Part shown: positions 1-10,083 of the stretch, in pieces
Layout: each line of letters starts with the position of its first letter
How positions within the stretch are numbered: the first letter of the stretch is position 1
DNA from: Clavelina lepadiformis
Taxonomy: Eukaryota > Chordata > Ascidiacea > Aplousobranchia > Clavelinidae
Length of the DNA: 64,000 bases
Assembly (NCBI RefSeq): GCF_947623445.1
Contig: NC_135240.1
Coordinates: forward strand, 3,348,001 to 3,412,000
Reading direction: 5' to 3'
Translations under genes and position numbers: made by a program
The notes under the pieces: generated by a model
The model's input: the letters and a program-made list of their open reading frames with translations, nothing else
Told to the model about the DNA's origin: nothing
Databases searched by the model: none

Positions 1-403
1 TTCGAAACAGAAGCTGTAGTTGTTTACGGAGGTCTGACTTTATGATATGTGCAACTCCTTGAATTTTTCTGTCTCAATCATTTAAAGATGACCTTGATAA
101 ATTTAGGATAACTCGGTACGCCTCATAGGCAGCGTGATATGCTTGCATTAGCTATCCGCCCTAAATCGATCTAACGTATCATGCCTTTTGTTGGCCTGTG
201 TAATTAGTCTATCTTGTATTGTGGACGACGGAAAATGACGGCAGGAGAAATGGTGGTACTGGCAAGTTACGGAAATCAGTGTTTCCTTCCCAAACTGTAA
301 AATATATGAATTTAAAACCCAAATCTTCTACTGTTTTTTTTTGAAAACGAATTGTTCTTTTGATTACGATCCTGCCTCTCTAAACGATTAACCAAATACT
401 ACC

Positions 404-983
404 TGACGTCACCAACAGCAGGATGGTATACTGATAGACAACCACGTGACGTGAGGGGTTGTGACTTGTGACCATGTGCAGGGTGCTCGCAACCATGTGA
501 CATCACGGATAGCAGGTTGCTCATGAACACCAGCAGGCTGCCATTGGTGACGTCACAATCAGCATGTGCTCAGTTCTTAGAACTCCTAGTGAGATTATAC
601 CTATCTCAAGGCATAACTGTTTTCATTAAACAAAGGACATCACGTAGGCTTTTGACCTATACAGGATATGTTTAGGCCAAGCGCCTTACCCTCACCTTAT
701 GTAATATAACACTATTTATTATAGAATCCATAGATGCTCAGAAGTCACTGCAAATTTGCGTATGTCCTACCGCATGTTTTCTATACAAATTCTACCAACA
801 TACCACGTGACAAAAGGGATTACTCATTCGAACACGATTAGTCTTATAGCAATTTATAACTCGATACTAACTATAAACTTAATATTTTAGACTGTAAACC
901 ATTCCCATTAAACTGAAGTACTGTATATCAAAAAGACATCAATGTAATGATTCACGAAATTATCACACGATTGTATGACGTCA
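404..983. promoter_or_regulatory. Cluster of CRE and E-box like motifs
   Basis: Three perfect TGACGTCA palindromes lie at 404-411, 548-555 and 976-983. CACGTG cores occur near 443 and 804, each followed by AC (CACGTGAC), and the first runs into a further TGACGTG-like site. TGACGTCA is the known CREB/ATF element and CACGTG the bHLH E-box. An 8-mer is expected about once per 65 kb, so three in 580 bp is notable. The block lies 3' of the minus-strand RING gene, so if functional it may serve a gene to the left of the window. No coding exon was recognised in 1-1,146. Confidence 0.4.
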
Positions 984-1146
984 CACTCACAAAGTAACAC
1001 ACGATCTGTAGGTATTCTCACTGACATTTCTGTGTCATCTTAAGCTCTATAAATCATTGCTCGAAACGATATCAACGAGAAGAAGCAAACAAAATAATTG
1101 TGAGGAGGATTTATGCCACTTCAGGCAAGCATGCCCTACAGACATA

Positions 1147-3910
1147 TTACGACCTGTAAGTACGCATAGATTTTTCAATTTCAGCTCTGCATATCGGACA
1201 CTTTCTGAGATATTTTTCGCACCCGGTACAGCTACAGAGGTGCCTGCATGGTATAAACAGTACCTCAGCTGGTTGATCGAGGCAAATCTTGCATCTCTTC
1301 TCTTCCTGCAATTCGCGAATACATGCTTCCATTGATGGGGTTACGTCTATAAAGAAAAATTTAAAAGTTCCGTGAAAGATTTATTTAAAGATCTACGAAA
1401 AATTTGACTTTCCGTCCATTATCTAAATTCTAAAGCCTTGTCATGTCAACTTTAACTTAACACACATCTATCACCTTCTGGCAGTATCTTGCTGCTATCA
1501 TGAGATAGATGTGGATGAAGATGAAAAATGAATTACTTGTTTATAATCAGTAATAACAGGATTTTCAAGTAGATATCAGAACAATAGTAACAAGTTGTGT
1601 TTGATTTTTAAACGTTGCGCAGTTGTTTGATCTAGTTATGGTTGCGTTCTGTGCGAATAAATTATTTCCAGTGGTGTTTGGCGATCATTGCAAAACAAAG
1701 TAATTCAGTGTTCCTAAATCAGTTATTCTCATCTTTCGACGGCAGGTCAACTATGAACCCTGTGCACTAAACATCGTTTGAATTGAATCAATACAATTAG
1801 ATACCAGAGAAAATATAATATAAGCCATGTACACATATAATATATACGTTCTGCGTGAAAGAATTGTTTATATTGCTGTTGGCAATCATATCACGTGTTT
1901 AATGAAGTGTTTGAGCGGTAAGGATTTCGTTGAAGTTACCTGGTCTCTTGACATTAGTTGGCACAAGAGATATTGCCACAGTTGTGCCGCTATTTTCCTC
2001 ACTATCACTATCAGATGATCCTGTGAGATCTATGATTATGTTTTCAACTGAACCATACATCTCGTTTCCACTTTGAAGTCGTCGTCTGGAGAATTGTGGA
2101 AAAAAGGAAAATAAAACAACACAACGAATACATGAATTGCAAATTCTAACACATTTATGCAGGTCAGGTCGTGCACACAATATAGCTATCTATTTATAAT
2201 CAGCAATAAACACAATATTGTGCACCTTTTTCCGAGACCGTTAATCTCTCTGCGTTCAAATCCCATTCCCGATCCCATCGCTTCATTGGGCCGACTTCGT
2301 ACGCGTTGCATTTCCACCTGGTTTATGAAATAAAGACAACAGTGCACCAACGAAACATTTCTTCGAAGGCTTTTTTTACAAATGCAAATCATACACAAAT
2401 TGTTTGTAGAATAACAAATGATTTTTAACGGCAACAACATGAGCAACTACTGCACAGTCATTTTGTACTGTATGTATTTACCAAAACTTACGATTGGGAC
2501 ATTTTTACGGCGGCGGTCCATAGAACCGGCCATCTCCTTTGCCTTGGCTTGATCAGCGTGAACCTTGCCGCGTAGGTGTCTCACGAGGCCATTCCAAGAA
2601 GTCAGCCTCTTTTTGCAAAGTTTGCATGCAAAATCACCTTCCCCATTATTTTTTTTCTCGTGCACGAGTTTGCAATGGCGCGAGATACTCGAATTCATGA
2701 CACCACAGTATCTAGGACAATTATTAACACCATCATCTCATTATTCTTAGACATGTTTCACTTTTCTTCTCTTTTACACATAAAAACAAAAAACGGAATT
2801 GAAAAGCTGAGATTATTTTAAATTCTCTTCCATTCATATACTTGAAAGCTAGGCCGAAATTATAGTACAACTTACGGACACTTTTTCTTGGGTCTAATCC
2901 GTTTCTTTTTCTCCGGTTTTACATTGTCTTCTTCTTCATCACCTTCCAATGTGTTATCCTGCAGAAATACGTCACAAACGTATGTTGCCTAAATGCAACA
3001 ATTATGCAATGGATTTTTATGCTTGTCAAGGGTAAAGCACACCGTGAAAAGCCAAAACGTCCCGTCGAAATAAACAAACTTTTGCAAATATATCGGCAAA
3101 TACAAATCACTGGCCCTAATTCAGATTTCTTACCCACAGCAAGGTCGGAGAAAATATTAATATATGACTTACGGTGTTTTAAGAACAGTCACAAACACTG
3201 GATTTATAGGTGTAATTTAGTTACAGTTACGTTTGTACAATTATGGTAATCACAATCACGGGTTCGTATCCTGCAGAAACATTTGCTGCCGTTTCGTTTG
3301 ATTGAAATTGAGGTATGTTATTTAACACGCTGAGATCTATACAACAAATTACTTCAGGTCAAGTTGCAAGTCTAAACCTATGGAATCAATTTGGTGGGCC
3401 TGCTCGTAAGAATTAGTGGTAACAACCTGAATAATATCAAAATAAAAACTTATCTCTGAAGCCGTCTTACTTCAGAAGATCCGAAAGTAAAGTTATTTGA
3501 CTCCGCTGGTCCATTGCCCGTGCCCACGACGCTGTTATCGTCGTAGTATTCTTCCTTTTTATTTCCATCACCTTCTTGTTCTTGCTGCAGAGATAAGATT
3601 AAACCGTTACAATTCATTTTTGTCAGTAAAATTGACATTGTCTTTATTATTTTATCGATAAATGCAACCAACATGATGTTTCCTCAAACGTAGGCCAGAC
3701 TGCTTTGGGTCCTCTTCTTTACGATTTTTTCCAGCGCAATTCTCTTCCGCTAGAAATGATTTTCAAATTATTTAACACATGTACCTGGTTACATAAGTGC
3801 GCACTTGGTTACACAAGCTAGTGTACTATACCTGATGTCACAAAGTCGACCATCTCAATGTCAGTCATTTGGTTCATATTCAGTGTCGTTGATTTGTTTA
3901 CTGATATCAC
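1147..3910 (-). CDS. C2H2-SIM-RING protein, putative E3 ligase (copy A, 5' end open)
   Basis: Eight minus-strand exons join with matching phases and no stop: 3,910-3,832; 3,749-3,673; 3,584-3,471; 2,958-2,876; 2,711-2,492; 2,317-2,226; 2,085-1,940; 1,346-1,147. Together they give 336 codons, or 325 if translation starts at the ATG at 3,877. Numbered from that Met: a lysine/acidic region; C2H2 finger 1 (C106, C109, H119, H124), split by an intron between its first two cysteines; finger 2 (C136, C139, H152, H158); a SUMO-interacting motif IIIDLT at 227-232 followed by an S/D/E run; and a C-terminal RING (C278, C281, C293, H295, C299, C302, C309, C312) ending RTYRS, as in IAP-family RINGs. I infer a SUMO-guided ubiquitin ligase. 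No BIR domain is seen. Donors after exons 2 and 6 are weak. A further upstream exon at 4,150-4,113 would also be in phase. Confidence 0.75.
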
Positions 3911-4112
3911 CTGTACAAATTAACTTATACATTTACTTTGGCTTCTTTTTAGGTAATTGGGAAACATTATACTGTACTTTAACTGTTTTTGAGCTCTATC
4001 TGATCAAGGACTTTGTCTAAATTGAAAATAGTTAAAAAACGATAAAACTTTCGGTCCAAGCCACGTGTGTTCATTCAGCTGCCTAGCAGGCTGATTTAAA
4101 ATATCATCTTAC

Positions 4113-4301
4113 TTGCCAATGGCCTCCCAAAAGAGACTGTCCCTTGTTAACTGTTTATGATCACGCCAATTGCATTCATTTTTATGTAGATAATGCTGCA
4201 GCAACTTCTTTTTTGTCGGCTAGTTTAGCTGATAAATCAAACACCAAACTCCGCTTATCCTCAAAAAGCGCAAACATGTACACAATGGGGTTGTTTATGC
4301 T
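4113..4301 (-). other. Possible upstream exon(s) of the RING gene
   Basis: On the minus strand, 4,150-4,113 has an AG acceptor and a GTAAGA donor, and reads NKGQSLLGGHWQ in phase with the first firm exon at 3,910. Separately, 4,301 downwards reads an open 39-codon segment (SINNPIVYMFALFEDKRSLV and onward) after an AACCAG acceptor, ending in TAA near 4,185. Its phase does not connect to the next piece. Both are absent from the diverged third copy, so their coding status is uncertain. Confidence 0.25.
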
Positions 4302-4339
4302 CTGGTTAAGTCATTGCATAAAATTACATTTATTATGAC

Positions 4340-5139
4340 TTTTATTTGATGATCAATAGTTGTGAGAAATGAAAATAATCAGAACGATGGTTTGATTTAT
4401 TGCTTTTGACTGTGGGAGGTCTTAACCAGCTTTTGTTTCGTTTTAGCATTTGGACATTTCGACTCAATTTAAATCCTCATATTCATTTCAAAGGGCCGGA
4501 CTGTCTGTGACCTTTCCGCTTGACTAAAGAGATCACAATATTGCAAAGTTCATTAGTTCATAATTATAATTAATTATAATAGGCCTACCATTAGTCTTTT
4601 TTTTCATAAAATTAAATGGTCCTCCGAGCACGCTCAAATATAACGAAATGTCGACTTTTTCCGCATTTCGAGTTAGTTGTTTATACTTTCGACAAAACGT
4701 ATAGGTGAGACGTTGTATTTATTTCCAAAACATTACCGAATTTAAGAAACTTACTGAAATTCCGAATTAAAAAGGGTTTTTCAACCAATTGCCCATCCAG
4801 CCCTACGTACCTTTTTGATCGCCGACCACGCGTTTATTCAATGCCGTTCGATCCAGCCCTAGGCGGTTTTACATGCCCGCATTCCTCGCATGTTGAGTGA
4901 AATTCGAAGTTGGGGTCTGTTAAGTTCAAACGTGCACCAGAAAGATTGCAACTGAACCGCACATGTAAAAAGGCTAATTATTAAAGCAAAGGTGCGAGTT
5001 TTGTAGGCCTAGCCTTCTATTAGTGTTACTTAGGGCCTCTTTTCTAAAAAAATGAATTGTACTCGAAAGATACTGAAAAATGTCCAAATGTCCTCTTTAG
5101 TTTGCGTTTTCTTGCTAATATTTTCAACACAATTATACT
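4340..5139. other. No gene recognised
   Basis: AT-rich non-coding DNA with short open frames only. A palindromic AATTATAATTAATTATAATA stretch lies near 4,560-4,580. No splice-bounded exon or RNA gene was recognised. The equivalent region in copy B is 31,565-32,364. Confidence 0.4.
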
Positions 5140-5400
5140 TTTATGACACTTTTCGGCATAAGGCCTAACTCAAGAGACATTTCGGTGACAGCATGAGGTC
5201 TATCACATAAACTTTTAAAACATCAGCATCAGCATAAGCATCCTTTAAACGTAAAACTCTATTTACATTGTACTAGCTGGCGAAATTGTATCGTTTTGAT
5301 ATGCACACAATGTTTTCAACGAAAAGTCTGCTTTGACACTCGAATGCAAACTTCTGTCGGAATCGCACCGCTACGGTTCTTTCTTGCAAACTTTATTTGT
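5140..5400 (-). repeat. Dispersed repeat with Mutator-like transposase relic
   Basis: 5,150-5,295 resembles 55,030-55,335, sharing GTACTAGCTGGCGAAATTG and the surrounding TAAACGTAAAACTCTA. 5,308-5,400 read on the minus strand resembles the transposase relic at 60,290-60,375, including GAAAAGTCTGCTTTG and CACCGCTACGGTTCT-like segments. So an old Mutator-like fragment lies here in antisense. It is too short and diverged to encode anything. The copy B equivalent is 32,365-32,625. Confidence 0.55.
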
Positions 5401-5526
5401 TATGCTGTCGCCAATGTCTATAAGGAAGTTGCTTCCAAAAATTTTTTTTTGGGTTTTTCAAGCGCTTCCGTAGTGTCCCTGTAAAACGACAATAAATTAG
5501 TTGTTTTTTGCGCCCAGTAGCGACAA

Positions 5527-8065
5527 CTACGGTAGCCTGTAAAGGCCACAACAATTATAATTTGGGTTCCGCAAAATATTTATGATCACCACAAAAATAT
5601 TTCACGTTAGCGCAAAATATTTATGATCACCACAAAATATATATTTTTTCTCAGCAAAATATTTTAGAAATTCACAATATATATTTTGTCTCCCTCTAAA
5701 ATTATTTTGTGCGTTGAAAAAATATTGCGACTTCGAAATATTTTGCAAAGTCGTAATATTTTGCGAAGTCGAAATATATTTCGCTGTGAAACTTCCACTA
5801 CCGCAACAAATATAAATTCATCGCACAATATTTCAGAATCGCATCGCAACATTTCAAAATGTGTGCTTACCGTATGGCAGGCGTAGTTGATGAGGTGTTC
5901 GGGAAAGGAATAAGGTTACCAGTCACAGCCACAAATAGTGAGAGATAGTAAGCTTTTGCAAGCCTTAGCAAGCTTAGGTGTAGACTACACGTTAAACATT
6001 GTAAGGTCTTTTGCAAGTTCAGTATGCAAACAAATTGTCTAGGGCTTGGCTGTATAGGTTAGGCCTACCGAATGTAAGGTGTGGGGCTATAGGCTATGTT
6101 GTTTTTTTGTCGCGAAAACATTACAATAATTTTTTCTTGTTCACTATAGGACAGGCCAAAGCTGTTCATAACAGCAAAAATTTCAACTAACTTTTTAAGA
6201 AATTTGTTTTATAAAATGAAGTGTACCTTCTTAGTGTGAAAGCTGATCTTCATTGCAATGAATTGTGTTGAGTGCCATAATGAAATACCTGACATTTTTA
6301 TGATATGTTCACACTGTGGTCACCTCGAAACTCAAGGTCACTAAAAAAGTTGCGCCACCAACAGGCACGAAACCTGGAGAATATTGACCACCAGCTTTCT
6401 ATCCGCTGATTTCGGGGTGATGGTACATAACGATGCGAGTTAATTTTATCTCGAAAAAAGCACTGCGCTGCTGCCAACAATCCATTTTCTGTACCCAAAT
6501 CTGATACTACTTCAATCGGACAGCCTTGGAAGTGAGTGACAGCTTTAATATACATATTAGCGACAACATGTGGACATTTTTTTGATCGTGTAACATTAAG
6601 CCACAGCACTTCTCGACTAAATCCATCAATTGCACCATGTATAGAAAATCCGAATGGTTTCAGCTTGTCGTGTACCATCTGTGTGCCATGCATAGTTTGG
6701 GCCAGGGTTGTGATACTCTCTTCGCCTTAAACGGTGAGCTCTTCGAGCCTCACACCCATTCGGATCAATATTACGTAGTACATCAGCTACATACAACCTT
6801 GTTACTCTTAAACCTTCCATTTGTAATGTGTGCCAAACTGACCGATATCCACGAAAAGAAGACGGTCCATCTAACAACTCCTCGATACGTTTTTCTGCCT
6901 GAAATAAAACGGCGATGTATTTTTTCCTGCCACATTTTCTTCGTAGTTATGAAGACTGTGTAGCAATTGTAAAATTTCTCCATACTCATATCCTGAATGG
7001 AAATATTCAGATATTATTTGATCTTGATCCAAAGTAGTAGCTGCAAAACATAAAAACAACAGGTGGACTTTTGAGACATGACTTGGCACGTTGTATCATA
7101 TATCTTTTACTAAATAATAATTAGTTATTAATAATAATACACAGACACATAGTCGATTTAGGTAAAACATTTCTCGTTGGTGTGAAAAAGAAAACAAAAA
7201 ATATGTTAGTCTACAGCCAAATTTTCATTAAAATATTTATATCTTTACTTGAAAGGTACGCTACTCACCGTGACCACAGTGTGAACATATCATAAAAATG
7301 TCAGGTATTTCATTATGGCACTCAACACAATTCATTGCAATGAAGAGCAGCTTTCACACTAAGAAGGTACACTTCATTTTATAAAACAAATTTCTGAAAA
7401 GTTAGTTGAAATTTTTGCTGTTATGAACAGCTTTGGCCTGTCCTATAGTGAACAAGAAAAAATTATTGTAATGTTTTCGCGACAAAAAAACAACATAGCC
7501 TATAGCCCCACACCTTACATTCGGTAGGCCTAACCTATACAGCCAAGCCCTAGACAATTTGTTTGCATACTGAACTTGCAAAAGACCTTACAATGTTTAA
7601 CGTGTAGCCTACACCTAAGCTTGCTAAGGCTTGCAAAAGCTTACTATCTCTCACTATTTGTGGCTGTGACTGGTAACCTTATTCCTTTCCCGAACACCTC
7701 ATCAACTACGCCTGCCATACGGTAAGCACACATTTTGAAATGTTGCGATGCGATTCTGAAATATTGTGCGATGAATTTATATTTGTTGCGGTAGTGGAAG
7801 TTTCACAGCGAAATATATTTCGACTTCGCAAAATATTTCGACTTTGCAAAATATTTCGAAGTCGCAATATTTTTTCAACGCACAAAATAATTTTAGAGGG
7901 AGACAAAATATATATTGTGACTTTCTAAAATATTTTGCTGAGAAAAAATATATATTTTGTGGTGATCATAAAAATTTTGCGCTAACGTGAAATATTTTTG
8001 TGGTGATCATAAATATTTTGCGGAACCCAAATTATAATTGCTGTGGCCTTTACAGGCTACCGTAG
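5527..8065 (-). mobile_element. Integrase-type (IS3EU-like) DNA transposon with ~797-bp TIRs, copy A
   Basis: The left arm 5,527-6,323 is repeated inverted at 7,270-8,065. Outer ends read CTACGGTAGCCTG and CAGGCTACCGTAG. The inner ends, near CACTGTGGTCAC, abut the transposase region of about 946 bp. The arms are AT-rich with recurring TTCGAAATATT-like units. I saw no convincing target-site duplication. The encoded protein family (integrase-core DDE with HNPGPNYAWHTDG) is widespread in animals. The IS3EU label rests on recalled family features and is tentative. Confidence 0.75.
6298..7089 (-). pseudogene. Integrase-core transposase, frameshifted (copy A)
   Basis: Minus-strand pieces in order: an N-terminal segment (DQDQIISEYFHSGYEYGEIL), a middle with GYRSVWHTLQMEGLRV and YHNPGPNYAWHTDG, then HDKLKPFGFSIHGAIDGFSR, a VVSDLGTENG aspartate segment and SPRNQRIESWWS, which holds the catalytic-glutamate context. 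The family is an integrase-type DDE transposase that cuts and joins element ends. Two breaks are visible: a one-base shift after AWHTDG near 6,680, and another in the A-run just upstream of QAEKRIEELLDG near 6,910. Copy A also lacks 39 nt encoding the SMRTLKRRL-type helix that copy B keeps, so copy A carries a secondary deletion. Not expected to be active. Confidence 0.8.
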
Positions 8066-8099
8066 AAATGATTACACATAACACAACAAACAATTTAAA

Positions 8100-8815
8100 A
8101 AAATTCTGGACATTTAAGAATATTTTAGCATTCCCCCCCGGACGCAGTTTGAACACTAACATTCCGAACATGTCCGGGAAACTCCGGACGTATGGCAACC
8201 GCCATTAGCTATACTGCTATAGCTTAACACTAGAACGGCCGAGGTGTCGAAATCGACATTTTTTGAATTTTGATGTATATTTTGTTTTAGTAAAAGCAGT
8301 TGCAACGATATAAAATTTTCAGTAGCTTCCTAACTTTCTTGAAAGAGTTTGGATAAGTAACATTTACCGAAATTTGATTTTCGATTTATTTTTTACAACC
8401 TGTTATACCAGGGGTGTAATTTGATGGTGCTATGATAACTTGCTTTTTGTTTGGAAAATTGCTTTATTCTTTAGTCAACAATTTGCCATTTCTACGTGCG
8501 ATACAATGAAAATTGGATGAGTGAAACTGGGCTGGTAGCTGAAGGCCTTATGTCTTGGTCGATATTGCAAAATTTAGAATATGTATGAAACGATAAGAGC
8601 GTATACTCACTGAAGAAATGTGAAACTAAATGAATTTGAAAATAAAAGTTACATCATTCTAGTGGGCAATAAATCACCCGGTATATAGTTGAGTAGTAGG
8701 TAGATTGTTAGCGCATAGGTTAATTCAGTAATAGTAGGCTAGTAGGAAAAGAGTAAAATATGAACCTCATTTATCTGATGTTCGTTGTTCTGAACTGTAA
8801 AAATATGGGATGCCT
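8100..8815. mobile_element. hAT-like terminal relics
   Basis: The sequence around 8,130-8,196, read on the minus strand, starts GCCATACGTCCGGAGTTTCC. This resembles the terminus TTACCATACGTCCCG of the hAT at 17,404. The stretch 8,640-8,815 resembles that element's interior and right end, sharing GATTGTTAGCGCAT, CAGTAATAGTAGGCTAG and CATTTATCTGAT. These look like diverged copies of one hAT family broken by later insertions. 8,225-8,640 shows nothing recognisable. The copy B equivalent is 35,364-36,079. Confidence 0.45.
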
Positions 8816-8828
8816 ATTCTTATTTCTT

Positions 8829-9500
8829 AGCTTGTATGCCAACTACTACTATCTGTTCTGCCTACTGCCTAGCTTGTATGCCAAACATGTGCAACCAGTG
8901 GCCCGCGGGCCGCACTGCGGCCCGCCAGGTTGTTCCGTGCGGCCCGCGTGGTGCTCAGCAAAATGTTAGAACTTCATACTAGCCATCACTATTTCATGCA
9001 GTTTACATCAAAGCAATGGAAATTTTCGCACGCTGTGTATAGAAATATTACCCTTTGTGATGCAACAATGCTGCGTTGCATATTTTCGCAATACGCTTGA
9101 TTGAATTTAGTTTCCTCATCTTCCATCTACAATTATTGTCACAAGTGTGTCGTGGACTGCATTAAATCTATTTCTTAACTACATAAACTGCATAGGAAAG
9201 TCGTTTTACGATACTAATTTTTTCTGAAAAAATCATGTGGCCCGCGTTGTCATTTAAAATTTTGTATTTGGCCCTCCAGTGAAAAAGGTTGCACATGCCA
9301 TGCCATGTGGCATGGTTACAATGTATGCCAACTACTACCAGGTTTTGTTCCTAGCTTGTATGTCAACTATTATCAGTTGTTGTTCTTCGCTTGTATGCCA
9401 ACTATTACCATCTTTTGTTTCTGGCTTGTATGCCAACTCTACCAGGTTTTGTTCCTGGCTGGCTGGCTTGTAAGTTGTATGCCAAATTGCCAACTACTCT
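8829..9500 (+). repeat. Minisatellite, unit GCTTGTATGCCAACTA..., split by a MITE
   Basis: A unit of roughly 35-41 bp starting GCTTGTATGCCAACTA and ending near TTTTGTTCCT is repeated at 8,829-8,885 and 9,322-9,500. Units differ at several bases. The array is interrupted by the GC-rich element at 8,886-9,297. The copy B equivalent is 36,093-36,764. Confidence 0.7.
8886..9297. mobile_element. Non-autonomous hAT-like MITE, copy A
   Basis: Inverted termini CATGTGCAACC (8,886-8,896) and GGTTGCACATG (9,287-9,297) bound a 412-bp segment. Next to the left end is GTGGCCCGCGGGCCGC, and near the right end GTGGCCCGCG and GGCCCTCC. This GC-rich start (GTGCAACC...GGCCCGC) is typical of a common hAT MITE type in animals. 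There is no coding capacity, and the target duplication is not clear because it sits in a repeat array. Copy B is 36,150-36,561. Confidence 0.6.
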
Positions 9501-9797
9501 CATTGTGATTCTGACTTTTTGATGGCTATACAATGACTACTTCAAAATTTTACCACGGGCATCGTATTGGTTAATCCGGCCCTGGGCTGTAAGGGAACTG
9601 TTTCTAAACGAACTGGTAGCTGATCTCAACTACTTCGGCTGTCGTATGAATTTTATGAGGCATTGTATTGTTTTCGTGAAAAATCACTCCAGTTGACCGA
9701 AAACCCTGTAACGTGGGTAAAATTTTTTCCACCTTTGTAACACGGGTAAGTATATCAATATTTTCATCCATCTTGACTTAATAAAAGAAGACATGAC

Positions 9798-10083
9798 ATG
9801 AAGAACTGGAAGCTACCAGTGCAGGTGAGCAGGCATGTTTGTTGTATATTGCACAAACAGTTAGTGGTGACATGCAATTAGTTTTTACGCTGTTGGTATT
9901 AATATTTCTTAGTATACAGCATATATTTTTTCAGGAATTGACAGATTTACAAAAATCGGTACCGGAATTGACAATAGATAATGACAGACTGCAGCACGAA
10001 AAAGAATAGCCTATCTTGTTAAAGAGCGTAGTGTTGCGGAGAAGAAATTAGCTGACCAGGCTGCTGAGGCTAAACACTTAAAC
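9798..10083 (+). pseudogene. Coiled-coil exon pair, frameshifted (copy A)
   Basis: A short ATG-led exon, 9,798-9,824 (MKNWKLPVQ), ends in a GTGAGC donor. It joins in phase to 9,935-10,083, which has a TTTTTCAG acceptor and GTGAGT donor. The second exon reads ELTDLQKSVPELTIDNDRLQ and then meets TAG. In the next frame it continues RIAYLVKERSVAEKKLADQA, so one base appears lost in the GAAAAAGAA run. The charged heptad-like pattern suggests a coiled coil. The parent gene is not recognised and no further exons are seen. The same break is in copy B at 37,062-37,347. Confidence 0.35.

Noticed and set aside
1057..1335. 92-codon plus-strand frame
   Set aside because: It is antisense to the RING exon, whose zinc ligands and splice sites are clear.
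2240..2265. tRNA B-box-like GTTCAAATCCC
   Set aside because: Antisense to coding exon six of the RING gene and without an A box at the right distance.
5580..5860. AT-rich repeated units considered as a CRISPR-like or satellite array
   Set aside because: The units are irregular, lack unique spacers, and form part of the transposon's inverted arm.
6637..6963. 108-codon plus-strand frame
   Set aside because: Antisense shadow of the integrase-type transposase.
8225..8270. TTAACACTAGAACGGCCGAG, a possible piggyBac end
   Set aside because: Resembles known piggyBac termini, but no second TTAA-bounded end could be located.
9540..9590. Possible transposon end (CCAGGGCCGGATTAACC on the minus strand)
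   Set aside because: A single short motif with no matching opposite end in the region.
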